Shown: positions 17,847 to 27,408, numbered from the stretch's first letter. The stretch is 64,000 nt of DNA from Paraburkholderia flava (GCF_004359985.1 NZ_SMRO01000001.1:2208193-2272192), one strand, 5' to 3'. The notes: generated by a model not told the origin, from the sequence alone. Translations and numbers: made by a program.

Positions 17847-18513
17847 GGTCGTTCCGGTCCTCGTACTCCTGGCTTCGCGGGCTTCAGTCCGCTAGATAGT
17901 CGTGGCCCATCGCTACAACATGACGAAAATACCGACCCCTGATGCTGAATAGGTGATTTTTGCCGCCGATTATCTCATTTTTCATGTTCGACCAGGACGC
18001 GTTACCCGGCCCCTAGGTGCAATGGAAACAGGGAATAGCGGGAGAAATGTGAACATCTGTGAATTGTTGAGAGACAGGGTAACGGCTTGATTTTGAGATT
18101 TGTTGAGAAATGAAGCGAGCGCGTATCGGCAGTGAGGCCGCTGTGTTTGCATGCCGATCGCCAGGATCGAAGACAGGGGAATCGATGGGCTGTTTTGAAG
18201 TTTCAGGTTCAGAGCGGTCTTGCTGCGCACCGTGATGCGAATTTCCTTCGTATTGGAATCCTTGGAGATGTCCGCGGTAAATCGCATTGAATAGATAGAT
18301 AAGGTATCCGTATCAATTAAAAGCGGCGTTTTTATAAAAATATGGCTTCCTAACTATTTTCATCAAAAGCGCACATCGCGAAACGCTGCCCATCCCACTA
18401 TCTGCGCTGCCGTACCAAGGGAAAAACCTAATGTCTGACCAATCCTTGCAAATGCATATTTGAACGAAATGTTCATAGGTGGATTGTGCATAAACTCAAT
18501 CGCAGGAGACACG
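17847..18513. other. Intergenic region with AT-rich promoter segment
   Basis: About 670 bp between the divergent FecI and GH95 genes. An open frame on the minus strand (17982-18287, 101 codons) has no recognisable domain, no good ribosome site and atypical composition, so I do not call it. The part 18290-18500 is AT-rich and probably carries the GH95 promoter. AGGAGA lies just before the GH95 ATG at 18514. Confidence 0.4.
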
Positions 18514-20934
18514 ATGAAGATTTCCGTCAATCAAAAGCGTCGCAAGCTGCTTAAACTCGGTGGCGCCGCCGCCATCATTCCGGTTGCAGGCCGTGCCGGT
18601 GCAGCCTCTCTTTCTCCAGCCGGTGCGACCGGCGACTTCTCCGCCATCCAGTCCGAAGCGTTCGATTCGGCGATCTCTTCCGCGCAGTCCGACGCGCTCG
18701 TTTCGGCCGATCGGGCGTTGCTGTTCAAGTACGACTCGCCTGCGGTAGAGTCCAGCATCCTGTTCCAGGGGCTGCCGGTCGGGAACGGCCGACTGGGCGC
18801 GATGGCGGGCGGGGCGAGCGAACGCGAAGTGCTTTACCTGAACGAAATCACGCTGTGGTCGGGCACGCGAGACATCGTCGATCCGGCCTACACGACGAGC
18901 GGCATGGGTACGTATCTGTCGCTGGGCAGGCTCTACATCGATCTGCCCGCGCATGCGGGCGCGACGAATTACAGGCGCTCGCTCGACATCAGCAATTCGG
19001 TTGTGCGCACGCAGTACCGCGTCGGCGGCAAGACCTACAAGCGCGAGATTTTCAGCAGTTTTCCCGACAACGTGATCGTGATCCGTCTGACGTCGTCGCA
19101 TGGCGGTGCGTATAACGGCACCGTTTCGCTGTTCGACGGGCAGGGCACGCAAACCGTCGGCGAGTCGAATCAGGCACTGTCGTTTTCGGGCGCGGTCGGC
19201 GGCAGTGGAGAACTGTATTCGGCCTACGTGCTGGTTGTTCCGGACGCAGGCAGCGCGTCGCTCGGCGCGGGCAATGCGCAGATCACGCTGCGGAATTGCC
19301 CGGCGGTCACGATCATCGTCGCCGCGCGCACCGACTACAACGGCCGCTACGTCGACAACTATCTGACCGGTATCAATCCGCGCGAGTCGGCCATCGCCGA
19401 CGCGAAAAGCGCTGCGGAGCGACGCTACGGCGCGCTGCTCGAGCGCCATGTGCGCGATTACCGTTCGCTGTTCGATCGCATGGATCTCGATTTCGGCAGA
19501 TCGAGCGATTCGCAAAACGCACTGACGATTCCCGAGCGTTTGCTGCAGCGCCAGGTGAACCCATCCGCAGCCGATCCCGAACTCGAAGCGATGTACGTGC
19601 AGTTCGGACGCTACCTGACGATCTCGTCGTCGCGCGGCTCGTTGCCGGCGAATCTGCAAGGCTTGTGGAGCACGACGAACAACCCGCCGTGGATGGCCGA
19701 TTACCACACCGACATCAACATCCAGATGAACTACTGGCTCGCCGACCGGGCCGGGTTGCCGGAGTGCCAGCAACCGTTCGTCGATTACGTGACCGGGCAA
19801 CTGCCGTCGTGGGTGCAGTCGACGAAGAATCACTTCAACGATGCCGCGAACGCGAATTACAGCAATTCCAGCGGCAACGTCGCGGGCTGGACGGTGGCGA
19901 TTTCGACGGGCATCTACGGTTCGCTCGGTTGGGACTGGAGTCCGCCGGCAAGCGCGTGGTATTGCCGCACGCTGTGGAATCACTACGAGTTCACACTCGA
20001 CCGCGCGTATCTGGCGAGGATCTATCCGGTCATCAAGTCCGCGTGCGAATTCTGGCAGGTGCGTTTGATCCGCGATCCTGCAACGGGTCTGCTCGTCGAC
20101 GACAAGGACTGGTCGCCGGAGCAGGGACCGCATCAGCAGCTCGGCATCACGTACGCGCAGGAACTCGTGTGGGATCTGTTCACGAACTACCTCACGGCGA
20201 GCCAGTTGCTCGGCAAGGACGCAGACTTTGCGCGGACGATTGCGACGATGAAATCGCAGCTCTATCTGCCGAAGGTGAGCCCCACGACCGGGCAGCTTCA
20301 GGAGTGGATGAGCGACAGCGTCGTCGGCGAGACGGGACACCGGCATCTGTCGCCGCTGATCGGATGGTTCGAAGGCGAGCGCATCACGCTCGACAGCGAT
20401 CCGAAGCTCGTGGCTGGTGTGAAAGCGCTGCTGACCGCGCGCGGTTTCGATTCGTTCGGATGGGGCCTCGCGTGGCGCATTGCATGCTGGGCACACTTCC
20501 ACGACGCCGCGACCAGCTACTCGATGATCCCGAAGCTGTTGCGTTACTCGGCGGGTAACGATGGCGTCAGCGGCACGTTCGCGAACATGTTCGACGCGTA
20601 CGCGTTGTCGAGTAATTCGTCTGCATTCCAGATCGACGCGAACTTCGGCGGTCCGGCCGCGATACTCGAAATGCTGCTGCAAAGCCGGATGGATCGCATC
20701 ACGGTGCTGCCCGCATTGCCCACGCAATGGGGCACCGGAAGCGTGAAGGGATTGCGCGCGAAGGGCGGCTTTACGGTGGATCTCAAGTGGAGCCGTGGAT
20801 CGTTGTCGTCGGTGAAACTCACGAGCGTCGGCGGGACGCGCACGACGCTGCAATACGGCAACCGCACGCGGACCGTCGCGATGCAGGCGGGCAGCACGAT
20901 GAGATTCGACGGCAATCTCCAGCCAGGGTATTGA
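18514..20934 (+). CDS. Glycoside hydrolase family 95, alpha-L-fucosidase/galactosidase-like, exported
   Basis: An 806-residue protein with a twin-arginine-like signal (KRRKLLKLGGAAA), so it is probably exported folded. The GH95 N-terminal beta domain contains FQGLPVGNGRLGAMAGG and LNEITLWSG. The (alpha/alpha)6 catalytic core carries DINIQMNYW (400-408), DWSPEQG with Glu536 as the likely acid, and QIDANFGG with Asp708. GH95 enzymes invert alpha-1,2-L-fucosyl or L-galactosyl links. In characterised members an Asn-x-Asn pair with a distant Asp activates water; here the first position is Asp400 and the second Asn402. AGGAGACACG precedes the ATG. It heads a set with a GH27 and an esterase. Confidence 0.88.
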   Translation: MKISVNQKRRKLLKLGGAAAIIPVAGRAGAASLSPAGATGDFSAIQSEAFDSAISSAQSDALVSADRALLFKYDSPAVESSILFQGLPVGNGRLGAMAGGASEREVLYLNEITLWSGTRDIVDPAYTTSGMGTYLSLGRLYIDLPAHAGATNYRRSLDISNSVVRTQYRVGGKTYKREIFSSFPDNVIVIRLTSSHGGAYNGTVSLFDGQGTQTVGESNQALSFSGAVGGSGELYSAYVLVVPDAGSASLGAGNAQITLRNCPAVTIIVAARTDYNGRYVDNYLTGINPRESAIADAKSAAERRYGALLERHVRDYRSLFDRMDLDFGRSSDSQNALTIPERLLQRQVNPSAADPELEAMYVQFGRYLTISSSRGSLPANLQGLWSTTNNPPWMADYHTDINIQMNYWLADRAGLPECQQPFVDYVTGQLPSWVQSTKNHFNDAANANYSNSSGNVAGWTVAISTGIYGSLGWDWSPPASAWYCRTLWNHYEFTLDRAYLARIYPVIKSACEFWQVRLIRDPATGLLVDDKDWSPEQGPHQQLGITYAQELVWDLFTNYLTASQLLGKDADFARTIATMKSQLYLPKVSPTTGQLQEWMSDSVVGETGHRHLSPLIGWFEGERITLDSDPKLVAGVKALLTARGFDSFGWGLAWRIACWAHFHDAATSYSMIPKLLRYSAGNDGVSGTFANMFDAYALSSNSSAFQIDANFGGPAAILEMLLQSRMDRITVLPALPTQWGTGSVKGLRAKGGFTVDLKWSRGSLSSVKLTSVGGTRTTLQYGNRTRTVAMQAGSTMRFDGNLQPGY

Positions 20935-21006
20935 GCGACCGCTACCGGATAAACCGGTCAGCCAGGCAATCCACGGGCTCACCGCCCGAAGCAAAACGAA
21001 ACACGG

Positions 21007-21027
21007 CAGCGCCGCAACCCGGCGCTG
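21007..21027 (+). terminator. Hairpin between GH95 and GH27 genes
   Basis: CAGCGCCG, loop CAACC, CGGCGCTG form a perfect 8-bp GC-rich stem 72 bp after the GH95 stop. A weak T/A-rich stretch follows later. It may terminate or merely dampen transcription into the GH27 gene. Confidence 0.45.
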
Positions 21028-21089
21028 TCCGGCAGTTAACCCCGAAGTCCCGATTTTCATTTCTCACCAAGTTTTCACCAAGGAAAATC

Positions 21090-23204
21090 ATGAAGATCCT
21101 GGGTCGTACACAGGTGGTTCTGTTATTCGTCAGCGCGATGATGATGTTCGGTCTGTCCGCGTGCGGCGGCGATCAGAATTCATCCGAAGCCGCGAGCGTC
21201 CTGCACGCCGAGGCAAATGCAGCAGACGCATCGTCGTCTCAAACGCCTTCAACGCAAACTGCGGCTCAACAGTCGATCGCGCTCCCGCCGATGGGCTGGG
21301 CGTCATGGAACGCATACGGCTGCAACATCACCGAAGACCTGGTGAAAACGGCCGCGAATGCGATCTCCGGTGGTTTGAAGAAAGACGGTCCGCTGATGAA
21401 AGCGGGCTACAGCTATATCAACGTCGACGATTGCTGGTTTGCGCCGTCGCGCGATCCGCAAGGCAACCTGGTCGCCGACCCCGTGCGCTTCCCCAGCGGC
21501 ATAAAAGCACTGGCCGCCTATGTTCACGCACGCGGCCTGAAATTCGGCATCTACGAAGTCCCTTCGTTCGAAACCTGCGCGCAGCGCAATAACCTGTATG
21601 CCGGTCACACGACGCCGATGGGCAGTCTCGGACACGAAGTGCAGGATGCCAAAACATTCGCATCGTGGGACGTCGATTACGTGAAGTACGACTGGTGCAC
21701 GCCGGACGGCACGCTCGACGATCAGGTCGCGGGCTTCCAGAAGATGCGCGATGCGCTGAACAGCGCAGGTGCGGCGGTGAATCGACGCATCGTCTACAGC
21801 ATCAACCCGAACAGTTTCCATAGCGACAAGACGGGTCGCTCGTACGACTGGGGGCAAATCGCGGACCTGTGGAGAACGACTGAGGACATCACGTACGACA
21901 CCGGCACGCCGGGCCATCAGAGCACGCCCGACTTCTCGCGGATCGTGAACCAGAACTTCTACGGCAACTACTTTCCGGAAGCGCAGCACACGGGCGTCTA
22001 CAACGATGCGGACATGATGCTCGCAGGGTTCGGTCTGACGGCTGCGCAGGATCGCACGCATATGAGCTTGTGGGCGATTTCCGGCGCACCGCTGATCCTC
22101 GGCACCGATTTCACGACCCCCGTTAGCGCGGACACGATGGCGACGCTGACCAATCCCGAAGTGCTCGCGATCGATCAGGACGCACGCGGCCTGCAGGCGA
22201 TTCGCGTCGCGGTACCGCAGAATGGCCTGGGTGTATGGGCCAAACTGCTGTCGGGTCAGGGTCGTCGTGCAGTGGTTCTGCTCAACACGACAGGGACCGC
22301 CGCAGCGATCACGGTGAACTGGAAAGACCTCGGACTGGACCCGTCCGCTTCGGCTCGCGTGCGCGATGTCTGGGCGCACACGGATCTCGGCTCACCGACG
22401 TCCGGCTACACGGCGGCCAATGTGCCGGCCGGCGGTTCCGTGATGCTGACGATCGCCGGCACGGACGACGCGTCGAAGATCCAGAAAGCGAAACCGATGA
22501 AGCAGGCGGATGGAGTTGCCCGCTATACGTTGACTGCGACGACGGGCGGATACATCGACGTCAACTACCGCAACACGGGAACGTCCGCGTTGAAGGTCTC
22601 GCTGATTCTCAACGAGAGCGTCCTGACGACGATCACGCTTCCGGTGACGCCGAGAAACACGCAAGGCACGATCACGCTGTACATGCCGTTCACTCCGGGG
22701 AGCAACAAGCTGACCTTCGTGCTTCCGGGCAAGGGCCGCAGCGCGCCTGAAATCGACAAGGTGACCTTGCTTGCCGCTCCGCAGCTCGCATTGCCGCCGG
22801 TCGCCTATGAAGCGGAAAGCGCCGCCAACGTGATTCAGGACGCGTCCATCGCGGCATGCAACATCTGCAGCGGCAACAACAAGGTCGGCAATCTCACGAA
22901 CTCGGATTCGAGCCTGCAGTTCAACGGCATCGTTGCGGCATCCGATGGCCAGTACACGCTCCCCGTCGTCTACATCAGCGCGGACGATGGCGGCGGTTCG
23001 CCGCGTGCATTGAACGTCAGCATCAACGGCGGTCCGCTGATTCCGGTCCAGTTCCCGGGCGAAGGGACGTGGGATTTCCCGATCCTGTCGAGCGTTCAAC
23101 TGACGGTCCCGCTTAAAGCCGGCATGAACACCGTCAAGTTCTCGGTGCTGTCCGGTAACTACGGTCCCGACATCGACGGGTTAGGTCAGGCGGTCAAACA
23201 GTAA
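21090..23204 (+). CDS. GH27 alpha-galactosidase-like lipoprotein with carbohydrate-binding C-terminus
   Basis: A 704-residue protein with a lipoprotein signal (LSAC, Cys near residue 24). The GH27 barrel runs from about 70 to 350: PPMGWASWNAYGCNI, NVDDCWF, YVKYDWC with nucleophile Asp201, and YNDADMM (305-310) with the acid/base Asp. A beta-sandwich domain follows, then one or two CBM6/35-like modules (about 470-700, starting again at VAYEAESAANV). It would cleave terminal alpha-D-galactose, or beta-L-arabinopyranose as some GH27 members do, from plant polysaccharide outside the cytoplasm. The long upstream open frame is not used; ATG 21090 has AAGGAAA ahead. Confidence 0.9.
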   Translation: MKILGRTQVVLLFVSAMMMFGLSACGGDQNSSEAASVLHAEANAADASSSQTPSTQTAAQQSIALPPMGWASWNAYGCNITEDLVKTAANAISGGLKKDGPLMKAGYSYINVDDCWFAPSRDPQGNLVADPVRFPSGIKALAAYVHARGLKFGIYEVPSFETCAQRNNLYAGHTTPMGSLGHEVQDAKTFASWDVDYVKYDWCTPDGTLDDQVAGFQKMRDALNSAGAAVNRRIVYSINPNSFHSDKTGRSYDWGQIADLWRTTEDITYDTGTPGHQSTPDFSRIVNQNFYGNYFPEAQHTGVYNDADMMLAGFGLTAAQDRTHMSLWAISGAPLILGTDFTTPVSADTMATLTNPEVLAIDQDARGLQAIRVAVPQNGLGVWAKLLSGQGRRAVVLLNTTGTAAAITVNWKDLGLDPSASARVRDVWAHTDLGSPTSGYTAANVPAGGSVMLTIAGTDDASKIQKAKPMKQADGVARYTLTATTGGYIDVNYRNTGTSALKVSLILNESVLTTITLPVTPRNTQGTITLYMPFTPGSNKLTFVLPGKGRSAPEIDKVTLLAAPQLALPPVAYEAESAANVIQDASIAACNICSGNNKVGNLTNSDSSLQFNGIVAASDGQYTLPVVYISADDGGGSPRALNVSINGGPLIPVQFPGEGTWDFPILSSVQLTVPLKAGMNTVKFSVLSGNYGPDIDGLGQAVKQ

Positions 23205-23216
23205 TCGATCTACGGC

Positions 23217-23250
23217 GAAGCGATGCCCGCGTTATCGCCGGCATCGCTTC
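23217..23250 (+). terminator. Hairpin after the GH27 gene
   Basis: GAAGCGATGCC and GGCATCGCTTC form a perfect 11-bp stem with a 12-base loop, 12 bp after the GH27 stop. A long perfect stem at this place is a good intrinsic terminator candidate, though the T-run is poor. The next gene has its own ribosome site at 23272-23280. Confidence 0.6.
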
Positions 23251-23283
23251 ATAAACGATCTTTGACGATCCATGGAGACACGC

Positions 23284-24489
23284 ATGAAGAATCTCTTGAT
23301 GCGGATTGCACTGCCGTTGGTGTTGGCCACGAGTTTTGCACAGACATCGTTTGCGGCCGACTCGTTAGTCCAGTCGAACGACACCGCGTCGACGGCCTCG
23401 GAGCGAGGGCAACGCTTCCACCACGATGAAGTTGCCGTGCTGTTCGTGATGGGGCAGAGCAATAGCGCGGGCCTTAATGGCCTGCCGCCAGACCTTGTGT
23501 TGACCGGCGCATCGAACACGGGCGCAAGCACGGGCGGAATGCCGGCACCTAACGTCTGGGGCATCCGTAACGACGGATGGGGCAACATCGCCGGCAACGC
23601 GGACGGCACGGGTGCGCCGTTCACCCAACCGATCTCGACGATCAAGCACGTGACGTGGGTGAACTGGTCGGACAGCACGTCGGCGGACATGAATCTTGGC
23701 TACTACGGCGGCAGCGGTAATGCGGCCAATTTCGCGGCCTACGCATGGCAGTCCGCGATCAATGCCGGTGAACGGTTGCCCGACCTGTACATCATCCACA
23801 TCGGCTGGGGCAGCCAGGGCGTCGACGCTGCCGACGATGCGTTCAGCGGTTGCTGCGGCTGGACCGTGCATGGCGTCAATCTCTGGCAGCCGATGCTGAA
23901 CGCGTCCCAGATACCGACTTACGCGCTAGCCCCGTTCGCTCGCCGGATGATGTACCTCGGGCTCAAGCAGATTCTCGCGAGCGGCAAGAAACCGCGCATC
24001 CTGGGGTTGCAGTGGAATCAATGGGAGGCCGAGGCTGCGCCGCTAAATTCTTCAGGTAATGCGCCGACGATCCAGCGCGCGCCGCAGAACTATGCGCACC
24101 TCTTCAGCAGTTTCTTTGCGGCAGTGGGAACGAAATTCCCGGTGATGATCGTGAAGCCGCTGTCGACGGCTTATGACAACGTCAGCGGTGCGGTTGCGCC
24201 TTATAACCCGAACGCGCTGGCGTCGATGCAAAAGGTGTTCGAGGGATTCGTCGATGCGGATCCCCGTACCTTCAGTTTCGCGGATGCATCGAAGTCGCCT
24301 GACTGGAATGGCCAGGGGCCGGGCTTCGGTATTTTCCAGGGCGGTGCGCTAGGCGGCGGAGACGGCAGCGTGCATTACAACCTGGACACGCAGAAGTGGT
24401 TTGGCGATCAGGCGCTGGCATCGTGCCTTGGCAACTCGCGCTATTGTGGACCGCGCGTGAGTGCGCTTCCGTGGTGGTTGCCGAACTGA
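23284..24489 (+). CDS. Secreted SGNH hydrolase, sialate O-acetylesterase-like
   Basis: A 401-residue protein with a signal peptide (about 1-25). The SGNH nucleophile block is FVMGQSNSAG with Ser59. HIGWGSQG supplies the glycine block, LQWNQWEAE the oxyanion/Asn region, and GSVHYN near the end holds the catalytic His364. This matches the DUF303/acetyl-esterase group that removes O-acetyl groups from sugars. GGAGACACGC before ATG 23284 is almost the same leader as that of GH95 at 18503-18513, suggesting shared origin or control. It probably deacetylates the glycan whose fucose and galactose the neighbours remove. Confidence 0.82.
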   Translation: MKNLLMRIALPLVLATSFAQTSFAADSLVQSNDTASTASERGQRFHHDEVAVLFVMGQSNSAGLNGLPPDLVLTGASNTGASTGGMPAPNVWGIRNDGWGNIAGNADGTGAPFTQPISTIKHVTWVNWSDSTSADMNLGYYGGSGNAANFAAYAWQSAINAGERLPDLYIIHIGWGSQGVDAADDAFSGCCGWTVHGVNLWQPMLNASQIPTYALAPFARRMMYLGLKQILASGKKPRILGLQWNQWEAEAAPLNSSGNAPTIQRAPQNYAHLFSSFFAAVGTKFPVMIVKPLSTAYDNVSGAVAPYNPNALASMQKVFEGFVDADPRTFSFADASKSPDWNGQGPGFGIFQGGALGGGDGSVHYNLDTQKWFGDQALASCLGNSRYCGPRVSALPWWLPN

Positions 24490-24500
24490 TTCTGGTGCGA

Positions 24501-24524
24501 GGCGGGCAGGGCAACCTGCTCGCC
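24501..24524 (+). terminator. Hairpin after the SGNH hydrolase gene
   Basis: GGCGGGCAGG, loop GCAA, CCTGCTCGCC form a 10-bp stem with one G-U pair and a GNRA-type loop, 11 bp after the stop. It is convergent with the TetR gene that ends at 24577. Confidence 0.55.
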
Positions 24525-24576
24525 CGAATGATCGAAAGATTCCGTAAGTGCTTTAACGACGTGCGCTTGAGGTCGC

Positions 24577-25149
24577 TTAAGCGGCCTTCACCGTCGCCTG
24601 TGCGAGCATCGCCTCAACCGCTTGCCATGCCTTCGCAGCCGCGGACGCGTCGTTGAATGCCCGCGCTTCGACGGTCGCGCCATCGAGCAGCATCATGCAT
24701 ACATCCGCTAAACGTTTGGCTGCCGGTTCCGGTAAGACGTCTCGCAGAATCTCCGCGATCCAGCTGACGATTTTCTCGCGGTAGCGAATCGCAACTTCGG
24801 AAATCTTCGGGTAGCTTGTGCCGAATTCCGCGAGTGCGCGCTCAAACAGACATCCCGCGAATTCGGGCGTTCTGAACCAGTTGCCATACCAGTCGAAGAG
24901 TCCCTTCACCTGTTTGACCGGATCGGTGACGCCTTCGAGACTCTGCTCCATGCTGCCGATGATGAAGTGATAGCGCTGTTCCAGTACCTCGCGGACAAGA
25001 TCGTCCTTGCCGGTGAAATGCCGGTACAGCGTCATTCTCGCGACGCCCGAATCGTCGATGATCCAGTCCACGCCCACCGGGTGGAAGCCATACCTGGAAA
25101 ACAGCTCGGTGGCTTTTTCCACGACCTGCTGGCGCTTGCTCTCGCGCAT
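24577..25149 (-). CDS. TetR-family transcriptional regulator
   Basis: The 190-residue protein has an N-terminal helix-turn-helix (about 5-50, ATELFSRYGFHPVGVDWIIDD then ARMTLYRHFTGKDDL) and an all-helical ligand domain with CLFERALAEFG, as in the AcrR/QacR-like group. ATG 25149 follows GGAGGG; an upstream start at 25176 is possible. No obvious target is adjacent: a short exported protein follows in the divergent direction. Ligand unknown. Confidence 0.88.
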   Translation of the reverse strand: MRESKRQQVVEKATELFSRYGFHPVGVDWIIDDSGVARMTLYRHFTGKDDLVREVLEQRYHFIIGSMEQSLEGVTDPVKQVKGLFDWYGNWFRTPEFAGCLFERALAEFGTSYPKISEVAIRYREKIVSWIAEILRDVLPEPAAKRLADVCMMLLDGATVEARAFNDASAAAKAWQAVEAMLAQATVKAA

Positions 25150-25381
25150 CACAAACCCTCCGTCATGGGGACGCACTTTATCATTCTAGTTCGGCTCGTT
25201 CAGTACCCGCACCTTTCGATCGTCTATCGGGCAGGCCGCATTGCAATGTGGTCCGGTTCGCCTGTCGTGGCGGAGCGGCGAACAATCCGGCGCGATTCTA
25301 TCGCGTGCCGTTTAACGCCGCCGAGGTCGATCAAGTGAAGCTTCTGACTGTCGGCTGGCATGCACGTTCAATTCACTCAAA

Positions 25382-25900
25382 ATGGATAGTCTGACGATAA
25401 CGATCGAACGCGGAAGCCTCAGGCTGAAGAAGGGCATCCGGAATTCTTCCACGCTGCGCAGGATCGCGGGCGTGGTAGCGCAATCGACGTTGATCGTTGT
25501 GGTTCTGTTCGTAACACGCGCTCATGCAAGCGGCCAGTTGCCACCCAGGCCGCTGCCGGAGAAAACGTTCTCGAGCTTCGCGGCGTGCGTCGACTCACTA
25601 CGGCAGATGCATGCGGACGACGTCAAAGGCGCGAAGAGCGATCCCGTACCGATCGACGGCGGCGCGACGCGTCAGAGAATCGTCGATGCGAAAGACGTTG
25701 CATCGGACGGCCCCGACAACGCGCACTATACGGTCGAGAACGGCTGGGAGTTCCGTGTGCCGGGCGGCGACAACGTCGGCAATCGCTGGATCAAGACGAA
25801 CTACTCGTATGACCGTACGACATGGACATGCACGGGCGCTTCGCTGACAGGCACGGTGACGAGCGGCTTTGCGTCGCCTGGATTTGAACGGGTCCCCTGA
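25382..25900 (+). CDS. Hypothetical exported protein
   Basis: The 172-residue protein has a charged N-terminus and one hydrophobic stretch (about 30-48, ending in THAHAS-like residues), probably an uncleaved anchor or long signal peptide. The mature part contains two Cys (in FAACVDSL and TWTCTG) that could pair, and otherwise no recognisable domain. ATG 25382 has no strong ribosome site. It lies between a divergent TetR gene and a convergent LysR gene. I do not recognise the family. Confidence 0.6.
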   Translation: MDSLTITIERGSLRLKKGIRNSSTLRRIAGVVAQSTLIVVVLFVTRAHASGQLPPRPLPEKTFSSFAACVDSLRQMHADDVKGAKSDPVPIDGGATRQRIVDAKDVASDGPDNAHYTVENGWEFRVPGGDNVGNRWIKTNYSYDRTTWTCTGASLTGTVTSGFASPGFERVP

Positions 25901-25911
25901 GCTTTCCGTTG

Positions 25912-26805
25912 CTATCGGTTGCCCGCTGTCACATCCAGCGCGGACGTGGAACTCTCCGTCAGGACCTCGACGAACAATGCAATCAACGGCTGCACGATAT
26001 GCTGCGCGACAGAATCCTCGCCGATGACCGCGACTTCCGACGCAGGCAGCGCGGGCCATTGTGCGGACGTCGGCAGGATTTTCATACCGTCCTGCAGAAA
26101 AGACCTGCCCAGCACGGTCACGCCTAAACCGCCCGCGACCGCGGCCTGAACGCCGACCAGGTTGCTCGCGGTACACGCAGTCGTCCATTCGCGGCGGGCC
26201 GCGTCCAGCGTTTCGGTCATCACTTCGCGGTACCCGCAGGGCGGACGCATCATCACGAGCCTGGCGGGCCGCTTCGCGTCGCTACGAAAGCCGCTTGCCG
26301 CCAGCCACACCAGCGGCTCTCTCCAGATGACCCGGCCACGATGCGCCGAACCTTCGCGCTTCCTCTTCGCCAGCACCAGGTCCAGCAATCCCGCTTCGTG
26401 GTTTGCAAACAGATCCTGACTCGACGCAGTGGTCAGCTCGAGCTGCAGATTCGGATAGCGTTCACGCACTCGCGCAAGCAGCAAAGGCAACTGCGTCTGG
26501 ACCAGATTCTCGGAGACACCTAAGCGTAGCGTTTCCAGCGGCTCAGGATTGCGTAGTTCCTGCATGAACGCATCGTATTGCGCGAGCAGACGTCGCCCGG
26601 CGACCAGCACGCGTTCACCATCCGGCGTGACGCTCAACGATCGGCTTGTGCGCTCCAGCACCTGAAGCCCCAGGCTCTCTTCGAGACGCAGCACTTTCTG
26701 GCTGACGGCCGATTGCGAACGACCGACGACATCCGCGGCCGCCGTAAAGCTGCCCGCTTCGGCAACGGCGATGAATGCACGTAGAAGATCGAGGTCGAGC
26801 GTCAT
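25912..26805 (-). CDS. LysR-family transcriptional regulator
   Basis: The 297-residue regulator has an N-terminal winged helix (about 3-62, FIAVAEAGSFTAAADVVGRSQSAVSQKV), with a linker helix and a periplasmic-binding-like effector domain after it. It diverges from the small ester-cyclase-like gene at 26961, leaving about 155 AT-richer bases that probably hold its binding site and both promoters. By the usual LysR arrangement it should control that gene. Confidence 0.88.
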   Translation of the reverse strand: MTLDLDLLRAFIAVAEAGSFTAAADVVGRSQSAVSQKVLRLEESLGLQVLERTSRSLSVTPDGERVLVAGRRLLAQYDAFMQELRNPEPLETLRLGVSENLVQTQLPLLLARVRERYPNLQLELTTASSQDLFANHEAGLLDLVLAKRKREGSAHRGRVIWREPLVWLAASGFRSDAKRPARLVMMRPPCGYREVMTETLDAARREWTTACTASNLVGVQAAVAGGLGVTVLGRSFLQDGMKILPTSAQWPALPASEVAVIGEDSVAQHIVQPLIALFVEVLTESSTSALDVTAGNR

Positions 26806-26960
26806 TTTGATTAAGAAGGGAAACAGCTGGATTCAATAAATATTAGTCGCTGGTCTTCTTGTTTGCAAGGGCAGAAAATGAACGTACCGGCTTCCAGGTG
26901 CGGATTAAACCCATCGAGCCGCAGCGGTATTGATCTGATCGAACCTATTGGAGTGTGAGC

Positions 26961-27395
26961 ATGGACAAGCAAAATTCAGTGAAGATCGTCGAGAACTTCT
27001 GGCGAGAAGTATGGCAATCGCGCAACCCCGACGCGGTCGACCATCTGGTTGCGGAAGACTTTTGCATTACGTCGGGTGGTGTGGAAATCCGTTCGCGTGG
27101 CAACTTCAAGAAGTGGGTGGCCGCTTTTCTGGCGAGCATCGACGACTTTGAGTTTCATGTCGTCGAGAGCTTTCAGAACGAAACGGGTGACCGGGTTGTG
27201 AGCCGGTGGCGTGTGACGGGGAAAAACAATGGCTTCATGGGTTTTGAGCCATGCCAGTCACCCATCGACATGACCGGAACCGCGGTACTGCACGTACGCG
27301 AAGACGGACTGTTGCAGCACAATTGGGTCGAGCGGAACGCGCTGGAGGTGCATCGGAGTTTGATGGCTGTGAGGGAAAGCGCAGGCACTCTCTGA
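26961..27395 (+). CDS. SnoaL-like / ester-cyclase family protein
   Basis: The 144-residue NTF2-fold protein opens VKIVENFWREVWQSRNPDAVDHLVAEDF and has RVVSRWRVTGKNNG, the usual SnoaL-like strand pattern. Such proteins bind small hydrophobic ligands and act as cyclases, isomerases or uncharacterised hydrolases. ATG 26961 has GGAG eight bases ahead. It is divergent from a LysR regulator. Substrate unknown. Confidence 0.8.
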   Translation: MDKQNSVKIVENFWREVWQSRNPDAVDHLVAEDFCITSGGVEIRSRGNFKKWVAAFLASIDDFEFHVVESFQNETGDRVVSRWRVTGKNNGFMGFEPCQSPIDMTGTAVLHVREDGLLQHNWVERNALEVHRSLMAVRESAGTL

Positions 27396-27408
27396 AGGCG
27401 ATTCATCT

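Noticed and set aside
17847..17990. Fur box upstream of the FecI gene
   Set aside because: An iron box was expected, but no stretch resembles the GATAAT repeat pattern well enough.
17982..18287. 101-codon open frame on the minus strand in the FecI-GH95 gap
   Set aside because: No domain, weak ribosome site, unusual residue use, and it lies in DNA that looks like a promoter region.
18496..21060. 854-codon open frame antisense to the GH95 gene
   Set aside because: The GH95 protein on the other strand is unmistakable; the antisense translation is Arg/Val/Ala-rich and matches no family I recognise.
20727..21089. N-terminal extension of the GH27 protein into the GH95 gene
   Set aside because: A lipoprotein signal and ribosome site at 21090 fix the start.
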